NCBI GenBank assembly: GCA_008933995.1
Contig: WARS01000090.1
Coordinates: 1,249,501 to 1,313,500, forward strand
From: Datnioides undecimradiatus
Taxonomy: Eukaryota > Chordata > Actinopteri > Lobotiformes > Datnioididae
Reading direction: 5' to 3'
DNA length: 64,000 bases
Shown here: positions 36,185 through 48,234 of the stretch, piece after piece
How the letters are laid out: each line of letters starts with the position of its first letter
Numbering within the stretch: the first letter of the stretch is position 1
Notes under the pieces: generated by a model
Told to the model about the DNA's origin: nothing
Database searches by the model: none
The model's input: the letters and a program-made list of their open reading frames with translations, nothing else
Translations under genes and position numbers: made by a program

Positions 36185-38897
36185 ACATAACTGAAATTAT
36201 TAAAAAAAAAAAGTCACATTAGCAACAGAGACGACCCAAGGGACTACGTTCCTGCACTGCCCTTGATGTGGAATTAAATTCTCTCCACATAAAACAGTCA
36301 GGAGGGGTGAGTCACGAGGAGTAATCAGCGTCGGCTATGATCTGTTCCCTGCCCCTGATGTGGTTTAGCTCAGCGGTCCCGGGATCTTATTATCTCCCAC
36401 GCCACGCAGCGTATTCAGGGTCGCCACCTCGGCTCGGCCTTAGAAACGTAAGGCCGACGAACCCGGGCACCTCCGCGACGCTGGGTCACGTCCGGGCAGC
36501 GCACGGGAGTCGTGCTCTACTTTCTGCACGTCTGTCACCCGAACAGTGTGATTATGATTCGAGGATAATATCGATTTCTTTTGCTTCATCAATTCACAAC
36601 TCAGTACTAAGGAGTGTGCATCATTATTTTTTAGCCCCGGTGATTCAAAATATACACATATTCTCGATTTTATGACGACCACTCTCTCTCTTTGCTTGCA
36701 GATGTGTTCTGCATGCTGAATACTCCAAAAAAGCCTAAAATGCACACACACTTTATTTCAGTTGCACAAAAACCTATTTTAAAATGTAGCTTTGATTTGC
36801 CTGTTTAGTTGCAGTAAATACGTTTACTGTGGACTTCAAAGGAACGTGACTACAGACCGATGCCGTACACTGTAAAACCTGCATCAGTTGTTTCAGAGAC
36901 ATACACATTAGACAGCCTGCCTCAGACGTTATGGAAGCAAAGCGTGTAAATGCAAGACGCATCCTGCCGCGTCACTCGATGCTCACGTCACGTAGATATG
37001 AAAACCACTGAAATATCGATCTGTCACGCGCTGAAATGTGCATGCACGCAAGAAAACGCTTTGTTTTCATTTTTTCTTTACGTGCATTATTTAAAAAAAA
37101 ACCCCAACAACAACAAATATCCTGGACTTCCTGGAGCTCAGGTCGTCAGGTATGCCTGATGCACAGCAAAATCAATATCAAAGTTAATTAAACGCTGGCC
37201 GCCATCAGTCTCCCTTTAAGTGATCAGTCAGCTCACTTTCTCCTTTTCCTGCCGTATGAATCATCCAAAATATGCTGTTCTGTTGTTTGTAACATGACGT
37301 CCACCGGGAATATACAACGCTCATCCCGTCATCGGTTAGCCGCTGACTGCCAATTCGCCCGAATGACCGCAGGCACCACGCTGACTCCGGCTTTCCATCT
37401 TGTGGACGAGACGGTGAAAACATTCACACAGTGACTCTCAGCATTCGGTCATCCAGTCGTTGCAGCTAGTCGCCTCTAATCATCACGCCACGTTCTCCAG
37501 CTCTGGGTGACCACGGAGCACGGATCGGTTTAACTCTGTGCAAACTTCAGTTGCAACGTATGCACGCGATCTGTTGCAGTTAGCGGTGAAATGCTAACCA
37601 ATGTAATGCAGCTTCTTTTCAGTCGACTAGAAAACATATTGATATGGAAAACAGCCCCGGGGCGGTCTGGTCTACAGATGGACACTATACTCCTATACTC
37701 CTACTGTAACCGAGCTGCTTACAGCACTATGACCTCTTGGCCACCATTGCACATGTCTGTCAACTCGTTTTGCTCGGAGCACCAGGCGAGATGCAGCGGG
37801 TTGTGGATCACGGCGTGGGAAAACGGTGAACGATTCCTGGGACCAGTCACCTGCGCAATTCAATTCAGCTAATGTCGGAAGCTGAGTGTGGATTTTCATT
37901 AAGTGAAACTCACGAAATAGAGGAGCAGATGGTAGGAAATGAAGTGCAAACCATCCATTGATCAGTTACATAATTTCTTTGGATGTCGCAGAAAGAAAAA
38001 CAACAAAATGAAAAGTAACCGACGGAGCTCTTGGTCAGATTAAAGATGTCGGCAGATGGCTGGCAGCTGGGAATGCTCGTACTGTTGCTTTTTTGTGGCG
38101 TTAGGTTCTTAAAAATCCTTTTTTTTTGGTGGTTGCAGGAAACATCTTCATGCAGGAGGAGCTCAGGTTTGAGTACGAGTAAGAAGCTCAACAGAGAGCA
38201 GGAGGTGCAGCAACAGGCTGCCACTTGTGCAGCGCCGTCTTTGTTTTAGAGGCTTTCGTGCTGTACATTAGCCCGGTGTCCGTAGTGTCCACAGATAAAC
38301 TGTCTGTTCTCAAATGATCTCAAAGACAGCTTCGACTTAACGATCAGAGATAACTGAGATGACACCTCAACAGAACAGGACAGAACAGTTACACTCAAGT
38401 TAAAATCAAAAGCCCCAAGGAATGAACCTAAAAACATCATCTGTTCAGTGCAAATATGAAGTAAAGTTACGCCTTTATCAGGTTATATGTGACCAAGGAG
38501 CTCCCAGAATCGATTTTACCTCAACCCAGGGGTAAAATTCAGGGTCAAGCCAATCAATAACATCGACGTGTGAACATGAAATTATTGAAAATATAAAAAA
38601 AAACCCAACTCTGAGACATTAACACTGGGGCGGATTCGTTGAATGTGGTGATAGGGCTAACAAATACGTTTAAATGTAAATTTAAAACTCTAATCACACT
38701 TTTAGGAGCACCTTGATCACAGTTTTGCAGCTTTTGCCTTCACTCGTAATATCCTGGTGGGATGTGCATGCAATACCCTGAAGCATCAAACAGCGTACCA
38801 AGAAAGGGTGGGATTGTGTCGTTTGAGGCTTTTTAATGCGAAAACCCTGTGCAGGAAGTATTGAATAAGTAAAATCAGCAACTTAAGAGCATCTCAC

Positions 38898-38997
38898 CTT
38901 TCTCTTGTTAGTCGGACAGACGTACAGGTAACTCAGGACGGTCTTGGATCCGACTTTGTCATTCATCCTCTCGTATGTGGAGCCGTAATCAGTGGAT
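38898..38997 (-). CDS. sorcs3: SorCS exon: propeller, residues 23(part)-56, Asp-box
   Basis: This 100-bp exon has acceptor ttcattcag and donor gtgaga. Its first base A completes the Arg codon AG|A begun in the previous exon. The peptide is STDYGSTYERMNDKVG, then SKTVLSYLYVCPTNKRK. STDYGSTY is an Asp-box. DKVG.KTVLSYLYV.PTNKRK is a distinctive SORCS1/SORCS3 stretch. The cysteine in YVCPT agrees with SORCS1 as I remember it. The exon follows LWR from the exon 22 kb upstream and leads in phase 0 into IMVLTDPE. Confidence 0.93.
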
Positions 38998-39220
38998 CTG
39001 AATGAAGGGAACAAAGGACAGACGCAGTCAGATGCAGGGAAGTGCTGCGGCGGCCGAAGCCCAACGGCAGCTCGCTGAAAAGTTTGAAGTGAGCGAACAG
39101 ATCGCCGGGACATTCCGGGGGTTCGCGTCAAATGATGTTTATATTGCAGTGATGAAAAAGAATGCGGTATCACACCCCAGCGCACACACAGGCTGGTATG
39201 GTGCTCTATTTACAGTATGT

Positions 39221-39242
39221 ATATATATATATATATATATAT
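39221..39242. repeat. (AT)11 microsatellite
   Basis: Uninterrupted AT run about 220 bp from a SorCS exon. Confidence 0.95.
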
Positions 39243-41067
39243 GCAATTTCTATGTGCAGGAGTGAAACCTCTGGCAATAGAACAAGAGAAGGTTAACCAA
39301 TCATCTGTAGCTGCCAACAAGAACGAGCCACTGGAAAATGTCTGGGGACCCGGCACGGTAAATAATTAATCCTCTCCCGGTGACTGCTATGAAAAAAAAA
39401 TAAAAAAAATATGACGAGTGCAAAAACATGTGGATGTTCCTGAACCCATGGGCTTTAATAATTTAACAGTGGGAATGAGCCTGTTAGCCAGCCTGGTCCC
39501 TAGGAACTCCACATGAATCCATCATCACTGGTAACTACCAAATCTGCCTTCAAGTAGAATATTACAGCATTTACAGCGCCGCGCTCGCTTTTTTTTCCCC
39601 ATTTCTGTGAACGCTGCCTTCATTAGCCCAGGATTTTCTCTCCACAGGTGCAGGAGCACTCACCCCAAGACTGTGGCACAACACCCGTTTGGATCTGGAG
39701 TCTGCTTCACGGCGAGCAAAGCGAGGATGATACCTACTCCGGCGTTCTTTGGTCAGAGCTTCGAGATCTCGCTCATTCGCATTCATCCCAGAAAGCCTCT
39801 GAGAGACACAGCTGTTGCTATGATTACAAAGCACAATAATGAGTCAGACAGACGGCGTCGTTTCCACAGCATATTAAAGTGGAGGCGCGGGCCGGGGGGA
39901 GTGCTGCACCGAGAGCGATCCAGATTTGGAGCGGGGAGCGCTCGGTGGACTACACCGTCGGCCTCTGAGTAACACTGCCGCGGCCTCCAGAGTGCAGACT
40001 TCATAAATAACATAGGAACATATGTTATTTTTGGCACGACGTGTGGAAGCACCACCGCCAGGCGTTCATCCTCTAGTCGCCGTGATGCGTAGATGCTTAG
40101 ATGTCCTAAGTGCAACGTGGTGACGGTTGGGAGACGTCAGCGCTTGAATGATGATTAAGACGAACTGTGACCCCCTCCCACCCCAAACACCCACACCCTG
40201 CACAACAGAGCTAATCAATATGAATTTAGAAAAATGGCTGATTTGATTATAGGAGATGGCACAAAGGGAAACTGAAGGTAACCACCCACGTCGTATTTCT
40301 TGGACCAGTTAGAAACAGCATTTGGACGCGGCCACGGTGGCCGGTGGCACGATTACAGCATGTACTTTCTCCTTCCTCCACGTAAGTGTGTTAAACCAAA
40401 TATGCCTAAATATACAATGTGCCGCTGTGTTTCAGGAATAAACTAGCTGCTTCGAAACTGAAACTTACATAAAAAAAAACCCCACTTGATTTGCTGGGAG
40501 TTAAAGGCACCCTCGGGAACTTCTGTCCATCACAGCAACGTTTTGATGAGCGGGCCCCTGTTTTGTTTTTGTTTTTGTTGTTTACTTGTAAGCGAGCTAC
40601 ACATTCCTCATTTAGCATGTGTCATTAAAACATGCTAAAGGTATTATGTGGCATTCAATCTGCCAGTTTTGCCTCAATTACGCACAATTTGCAATGAATG
40701 CAAGCTTGTTTCTTTACTATGCAACTTGACAGGGGTCCCTTTAAGAACGACACTTGCTGAAAGGCAATTATTTAATCATCATGTTCACATTAAGTCATTT
40801 TTCAGGCTCTTGACAAGCCAACCGTCAAAACCGAGCACATTTCTAACCGGAGAGACTTTGGAAACCAGGATCCGGAGTGGGCGTGGACTATAAATAGTGC
40901 AACACCTACATGCAGTGTACTTCAGTGCAATCCAATGGTCTTAATTAAATATTTAATATCATGTCCGTGATGCTTGTAATGTTCTTATATTACTCTGCGT
41001 AAAAGGTTAGCACGTTGAGCTCTGCAGTTATCTACTGAGATTCAGCATTTCCTCACAAAATACATAA

Positions 41068-41068
<1 letters not shown>

Positions 41069-41100
<32 letters not shown>
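41069..41100. repeat. Compound (CA)7(TA)9 microsatellite
   Basis: A CA run passes directly into a TA run, followed by attcattcatt. Confidence 0.95.
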
Positions 41101-41101
<1 letters not shown>

Positions 41102-43313
41102 TCATTCATTAAATTAGGAGCTTCAGTCGGCGTCAAACTGAAAGCCTTCTGCTACAGGCTGAGAGTGTGTCTCCGCGCACACACACGTTTGGCCTGCCCT
41201 TGGCCCCGTAATCACATTAAGTCTTCAGAAACTGACAAGTCCAATTTGACCTGAGCTGTACTTTTAAGCATCCTCAGTGATGCGGAGAGGATTATCCATG
41301 CTAAAACTTCGCAGTACATCAATTACTGTAGTGCCTTGTTTCACTAAACTGCCCTAATGCTCCTATTGTGTGTGGGGCTTTTTTCTTTCTTAATATCCCA
41401 GGCTTTAAACCCAAACTTACAGATGGTATCGTGCCTCTTTCTCTCCGTTTAAACGGTTGACTTTCAGATTTCATTGACCGCTTTTAATGATTAACAGCGG
41501 TTTGAGGGTTCGAGGGTGTGAAAATGCTTTCCTCTGTCCGCATATAGCACTGGAAATGAAAAAAACCCCTGTCTTACACTCCAGTACACCGACACCAGCT
41601 TTGTGTCGGCTGGATCGGCCGCCACCTCCTGCACGGCGGCAAGAATAGACTGGATGAATCATTTATTCTGGCTGACATCCTTTGTGGTGACCGTCAGACA
41701 GGCCGGTGTCTGGAACGAGGTATTTCTGCCTATTTGCTCTTTACAAAATAGATGCAGGTCTGGTGTGACTGCTGTGTGACGGCTGTGTGACACCGTGTCA
41801 CGGCAGAGCACACAGGCTCTGGGCTTCACTCCCTCTGAGTCCAGCTCCAGTGAGCGTGAGGAAATACAAATTATTATCATTAAAATGATTTTGTGTAATC
41901 GTTGAAGGGCATGAGTCAAGCAAGTACTGGGCACACAATAAACAAATGTCTTTTTATGTATTAAATCAGCAAAATGTTCCTTTATTTTGGCATTAAATGG
42001 TTAAAATCTAAGGTGTGGAAGTGTAAAGTGGAAATACTCTATTACAAATTAACGCCTCTGCATGAAGAACTATATGTATTTAAAGCAAAGTGCGCTGAGA
42101 GTATCATATCTGTTTGTGTAATGATGAATTATTCACGAACTCGTCATTAAATGTATAATACATACAAAGTTGCATGAATAAATAAAGTGTCGCCAGGCTG
42201 CACCTCTTCAGCGCTCGAGTAAATGTACTCAGTTACTTTCCACCGTGTGGCAAGCCAGTGAGCGGACGTGCAATATGTGTAAAAGTGCACCTGGTCATCC
42301 AGAGCTTCTCTTATTGATAACCTGTGCTTGCATGATGTCCCGTAGAGCTGCAGATGGATAGAGCTGCTCTGCCTTCTGTGAATGTGTGTTCTGTTTTAAG
42401 GTTTTGTGGTGCAGAGGGTTATTGCAGCGGGGCAATGGACTATCACTAAACTAAAGGGTTGATGGGAACATTTTCCCCCTGTGCCCGCTCCTATAACCAT
42501 CCATCCCTGCTGTTTCACCGGTCGCTGACTTGCCTGTGAGAAGTAACAAGTGCGTATTCACTACATGGGGCCAGCTCCCCCTTTTTGGATGAATGGGTTC
42601 ATTTTTTTTTATTGACAAAGCAAGACCACGAGCATTTCAGAGGTGCGATGGCATTTGACGCCTTTTGCAGGCTCTGTCTTTATCTTTAGAGCTGTGCTTA
42701 TATTGCATAACCACAGTTTTCTGCAAACGAATGCAGCTAAATGTTTGTGAAAGTCTGCAGAGGAACGAACCCCCTCTCGAAATGACCATACGATTACAGC
42801 TTTTATCTGAGCCTCTTCCCCCAATCGTCTGAGTGCATTGAGACACTTGTTTACCTCTTGTTTTGTCTGCTCACCGCGTGAAAGGAGTTGAACGGACAGC
42901 GTCAAGACAGAAAGGAGCCGAGAAAATAAAACGCTGCCACCGTCTCGACTCCTCTGCATATTTTCAATTTGTGGCACAACACCGCTACGCTTTTGAAACC
43001 TGCTCCCATTTTCTGTTGAGACAAGCAGTTTGCGAGCTCTCCTCTGGAATTAATCACCATTTCAGGCTCGTGGTGAGAGATAGCAGCTGGAAATATTTTT
43101 GTGACTATCAGGAAAAGAGATTAAGGCAGATTTGAATCACAATGTTACGTCAGACTCTCTGGAGCGGAAGATTTCCTAAGCCTGTAACCATGAAACAGAC
43201 TTACCACACTGGCAATATTATGTTCTTGGAGCTGCGGTACCTAACGAGAACAATTGATAGATGAACACGTAAAGGGTTCCTCTGTAACCTGGTTTCCTTT
43301 AATCCGTCTGCAT

Positions 43314-44154
43314 CAGGGGTCTCCAACCTTTTATATTCTGTGAGCTACTTTTACACAGTGAAAGTGCCGGAGAGCTCCTCATGTTTGGTAACATTTATTA
43401 GCTAATATCCATATAGAGCAGGTGAATATGCTTGTTTTGCATATAACACATTCAAAAATGATAATACAGAACGCATATTGTGTATAATAACTTAAATTCA
43501 TAAGCATGTGCATGTTGTGTTCTATTTCTATGTTCTATCTAAAACATTATGAAATTGAATACTGTATCAGAAAGCCAAATAACGTACACCTGCGTGTTCA
43601 TTTCAACCAGAAGCACCTGTTCAGGTCCGACTCCAGCTGTCTGAGCGCATCCGCAGACAGCGCACACACCCTCCGCGGCACAGTGTTCGCACCAAGCTGG
43701 ACATCGGCAGCGGCGTACAGACTCTGTCTTAATGTTATGGTCCCGGAATAATGACTCCGCCACAGCGGTCAGAGCCTCTTTAATGATCCCGCCATCAGTT
43801 AAGGGCCGTTTGACTGAACTCTGCTGCTGTCACTGTTGCTAGGCTAGCCCGCTAACTGCCTGGCACGGTGGCAGCCTGCCCCCCACCCGCTCCAGTGACC
43901 GACAGCAGCACAGCGCAAATGTTTGATTGACGACTAGTTGACACCTATAATTTTGATTGGATGGAAACTTAGACCTGTTTTACCAAGCGACAAATCAAAC
44001 TTGTCTTATTATTAATTATTATTGACCCCTTGGCGAGATACTGGGCGTGTTGGCGACCCCTGGGCTAGTGCTATTTTTAGAACAGGCCGGCGGGCGACTC
44101 ACGCGATCGCTGCGGGCGACCTGGTGCCAGCGGGCACCGCGTTGGTGACCCCTG
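43314..44154. mobile_element. Non-autonomous hAT DNA transposon with intact ends
   Basis: The left end reads caggggtctccaac and the right end, reverse-complemented, caggggtcaccaac (one mismatch in 14). Both are bounded by the same 8 bp, gtctgcat (43306-43313 and 44155-44162). Eight-base duplications and CAGGG-type ends are diagnostic of the hAT superfamily. No transposase frame is left inside, so it was mobilised in trans. A second ggcgacccctgg word near 44053 suggests an internal duplication of the right terminus. The perfect duplication indicates a fairly recent insertion or good preservation. Confidence 0.9.
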
Positions 44155-44472
44155 GTCTGCATAGATGTGAGGAAGAACAATCATAGAGTTTCAAACATTT
44201 CAGATCATGCCAGGGCAGAATTCTCTTGAAATGATTCAGAAACGCCCCAAAAAAATCATCTGCTGTATCTACACAGTCACAAAGTGGGGGCGATGTGAAG
44301 TGAAGACACAGAGAGATACAGTGCAGTGCATCGCAGTGTGTGAACGTCAACTGATTGGGAAAAAACGGCTGACAGAAACTGCATTAGGGAATGTTTGTGA
44401 GGTTTTGCCAGATGGCTGCCAGTAAAGCAGAACAATTCAGCGTTGGTGTACAACACTGTTGACCGTGCTCTG

Positions 44473-44491
44473 GGGAGAGAGAGAGAGAGAG
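44473..44491. repeat. (GA)n microsatellite
   Basis: GA run of about nine units with one interruption; a shorter one lies at 50705-50719. Confidence 0.85.
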
Positions 44492-46765
44492 CGAGAAAGG
44501 AAAAAGCCGTGCACTTCAAAGACTGGAGGATGGAAACTCCAACCAAATCATCTTAGTTTGTCAAGCTCGCACAAAGAAAGCATATCACCCTGAAGCATAC
44601 TGGAATTAAAGAGAAATGAAGTCTGTTGCAATATTGTTCCAAGGAAAACAAAAGGTTACTGATCTGACTCTTCTCACCGACTCTGGCTCGCCTGCCGCTG
44701 TGTAAAAACTGTTTGTGAATGCACGCTAGCGCATACAGCACAGCAAAGAGACACAATGAGAACAGAAAACACCGAATCAATATTCATCAGGGGTCCGAAA
44801 ATGAAGGCGTCATCGGGTGGTTGTCGGAGTCGAACCGACGCAGCAACAACTCAATTGTCTGTCCTCAGAAAGAGAGTCACGCCGAGGCACGGGAGGCTTA
44901 GAAAGCGAGAAATGTCGGAGAAAGGAAAGGTTTCTTAGCAGAGAACCCCGCGGCAAAATCAAGCCTGAAGACTCTGAACGCTCGCTGACTGATGCGCTTG
45001 AAAAACATTCTCTGCACTGGTGAACCGGAGCGTTCTATGCAGTGCCATGGGTCAGAGGTAGAGACGCCTGAATGCGTTGCAGACATTTCCACTGCAATTG
45101 TCTGAATTGTTGCAGTCTTTTGTTCCAGGAACACACTCTAGGGGGGATGACAAAGCCAATTCTGCTCCAGCCACAGGTCCTCGACACAAGCCTGGTCTCT
45201 GGAAAGGATCCAGGCAACTTTGGGCGACCGGGAAGGGAACTAAACAGAGCTGAACAAAACACTTGAGAGTTTGATGGCAAAGTATGAGAGACCTGATTTC
45301 TCATTAACCCTCCACACTGGTTAACTTTGGTTTGGATCAAAGTCCAAAAGCCTGGACCAAACGAGGTAGGTACGAAAGGACCCAGTAATGCTTATGCTTT
45401 TGCTTTCCAGCAAACCCAAACCTGCACCCCGGCCTGAACTGAAAGTCACTGCTTCCCGTTTCATTCCCCGTTACCTGTTGCACCGTTCCTGACCTGTTCA
45501 CCGGCCGTGACCTCTAAATTCATTTGACTGTTTGGACTGTTGCCAACCGCAAAGCATCACCGTGACCACCGCCTTGAGTAAATTCCATTTTATCCTACCT
45601 GCTTCGGCTCATGTGTGTCTACATTTAAGTCCTGCTGCATTGCATATCATTTCTGTGTAGGGTTTGAATGTCCAGTTCCTCTTAGCCTCCCACTCCAAGA
45701 ACATGAAACTCGGTTAGATTGAACCTCCTCGGTAAGTGCTAATTTGGTGATTTGCAGGTCAAATGACAACTCCGTGCATGAAAATTGTATTTCTTTTTCT
45801 CCAAACATCTGAGCAGAGCAACAGTGGTTAATGCTGAGGTACGGTTTGGATTAGGTAACTGAAATACAAGGTTCAGGTTAGGGAAAGATTGGACTGTGTT
45901 AAATGGAAAGGCAAACGCTGATTGACACATTTATGTTCTTCACCAAACCTCTTCACCAAAGTTGAACAAACAAGTTATTTGTACAGATATTTATCAACCA
46001 GCCTATCACACCATATCAGAATACACTGTATAATGTGATCTGTGGCCCGCAGCAGTACCGATTTCATCTCCAGGTAACACCGAGCGCACCGTGAGTGATT
46101 TGATTAGCTGATATTCGCTGAACAATGAAGCTTGAATTGATGTTTCCACCGGATTGGTTTTAGCTCTTAACATATAGCGCAGCAGGAGGTAAAATGAGCG
46201 AGGACGGGTCTAATGAATGTCACACAGCAGAGACACAATGCGAGGTGAGAACATCCCTGTCCTGTAGGTGCGATAATGAGTAAAATGAACATTTCTTTTA
46301 ACTGGAAATGTCTTATTTCTCAATCCAAACAGTCTAAAAGGATTTGGTCATAGATTCTCAACTGGATCCCGATTTGAGAAAATGCTACTAACCCCATCTC
46401 AATACACAGCTACTACCCAGCCTTATAATTTGTCTCATAAGATATTCATGCAGGCTTTGTACTGCGCTAGTACTGCACACTGGCGTATGGATGTAAACTG
46501 TTATGTGCAAAATCCTCCGATATGGACATAATTCCTTAGGAGAGGGAGATTTCTACAATCTCTGCCGAGGAGAACTGAAGCTGTTCTTGCAGCTCATGAT
46601 TGCAAAGACACTGAGGACCTGTTTTATGTCGAAACACGGTTGTTTTACTGTTATAATACTTACAGGTGGCCCTAGATGTTCAGTTTTTAACCTGCAGTAG
46701 TTAGTCTGGACATCTAAACGAACTAAATACTCACTGGGTCAGAACTGCCCACAGTGTAGATTGTA

Positions 46766-46916
46766 ATGTGTTTGTGTACGTGATGGCCCTGCAGCGACTG
46801 GTGACCTGTTCGAGGTGTTTCCCTGTCATTTCGGCTGAAGGCATGAACAGAAAGGTTTCAGCCTCCCTGCGAGGCAGAACAGGAGTAAGCTGGCTCAGAA
46901 AATGAATGGATGGATG
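46766..46916 (+). repeat. Teleost retroposon tail ending in (ATGG)n
   Basis: The words tgatggccctgcagcgactg, gtgacctgttcgaggtgttt, cctgtcatttcggctgaagg and aaaatgaatggatggatga follow a very common teleost repeat ('gatggactggcgacctgtccagggtgtaccc..tcggctgggatagg..aaaatggatggatgga'). It is diverged. I cannot separate SINE from LINE tail. Confidence 0.55.
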
Positions 46917-47292
46917 AGTTGCCCGGGGCAATTAGTCTGTTACTTGCAGCCAGTGTGCAGCTTCATTCAACCAATGGATTATTAAGTGCTTTAATCCAAA
47001 GCACTAAGCTGGCACTCTAGACAACATTCAGGCAGAAACATTGTTGTCATAGTTCAATGTTATGGCAAGTGGAGTTGACTTTGCCATAATGGCTCCTTTC
47101 AAAGCAGCTTCTCTGTCTAATCATTTCGTATTAGATAGGGTGAAACAACAAATCCAGTCATAAATGTGTGTTTGGTTAAAATGGCCGCATGAATCAGCAT
47201 GAATTAATCAATATGAAAGTTAGGTCAAGGAGTCATGGCAATATTAACGTGCAAATGATTGTCTAGAGTGACATATTTTGGGCTAATGTTAC

Positions 47293-47597
47293 TTAAAGGA
47301 GTCATATTGCGGAAATGCCTATACTAAACTAGTCAAACAACCCCCTGTGGTTGGTTAGTCATGGTGTGTGGTGATGTCGTCGGTCAGAGCTGGACATACG
47401 TCATTCAGGCAGCCAATCAGAGCAGCGCCTCATTATCACAGCCTCCCCGCCCACTCAGAGCTCCACATAGATAATGAAGGTAGAGAGTGGGAGGCTGCAG
47501 ACCCTCCTCAGAGGCTGGACTTCAGAGTTTCTTTGTTTTTAAGACATCCAGGACCTGTTTAAAACAGCTCTCAGCTGCCATGATACGTCCCCTTTAA
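47293..47597. mobile_element. TTAA-bounded MITE (piggyBac-like)
   Basis: The left end is ttaaaggagtcatat and the right end, reverse-complemented, ttaaaggggacgtat (12 of 15 positions equal). The body is 305 bp and non-coding. Elements with 'TTAAAGGGGACATAT' ends are frequent in teleost genomes. Integration at TTAA suggests a piggyBac-type origin, which I infer rather than see. Confidence 0.65.
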
Positions 47598-48195
47598 TGC
47601 AATAGCTAACTGCTCTACCAATCTGGTGAAGAACCTTGGTTTGTCAACTATTTATTTACATATATGATGGAAACGCCTACTGTGGATGTATTTTTTAAAC
47701 CTGACACATCAAACACGTCGAGGTAAACACAGACACTCTGACGGCGCAGTCTCACTTGCCAAAACCAGCACGTAACGCATCGTTCAGTGCAAATACACAG
47801 ACTTTCCGCTGGCTGCCATCAGCAAAAGCAAGCCATTTGGAGTCCAGAGTCGGTATATAAAAACTTTTAGCAGAATGAAAACCAATTCTGATATTTGCTG
47901 TGTGTCAAAACAATAAAAAATTGTGACACTACACGAGATTTAAAAGAGGAAAAAAAAAAAAAAAGCATGAGGATTTTGTAGCAGCGTGTCGTGAGCAGAG
48001 GCAGCAAACATCCAGCAGTTTTTAATAATCACTGCTGCCATCAGCAAAGCATATCTCAGCGAGGAGAGTCATAATGTACAAGCTGTCAAGGAGTTTATCT
48101 GTGGAATATACACTCACCCTGAGCTGCACTCCTGTGGAAACTTGCACACCAACTGAAGCATACACACAGCTCTGCTTAAAGGTGGTACGTGCGTG

Positions 48196-48200
<5 letters not shown>

Positions 48201-48232
<32 letters not shown>
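48201..48232. repeat. (AC)16 microsatellite with inverted flanks
   Basis: An uninterrupted AC run flanked by gtgcacgc (48193-48200) and its exact reverse complement gcgtgcac (48233-48240). The alternating purine-pyrimidine pattern therefore extends into both flanks. Confidence 0.95.

Positions 48233-48234
<2 letters not shown>

Larger units (their letters stand above)
32050..38897 (-). other. Intron (6.8 kb)
   Basis: Contains an A-rich run near 32405, a (GGT)n run at 35495-35516, a GC-rich region about 35.7-36.06 kb and a LINE-tail remnant at 36141-36184. Frames here of up to 130 codons (for example 32185-32577) have simple-repeat or lysine-rich content and match no family. No coding exon was found in it. 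Confidence 0.7.

Noticed and set aside
42609..42977. 122-codon minus-strand frame
   Set aside because: Contains an overlapping second frame and no domain signature. Not supported by splice signals.
44817..44860. tRNA-like wording (gtcggagtcgaaccgacgca)
   Set aside because: Resembles a T-arm region only in passing. No acceptor, D-arm or anticodon stem could be paired around it.
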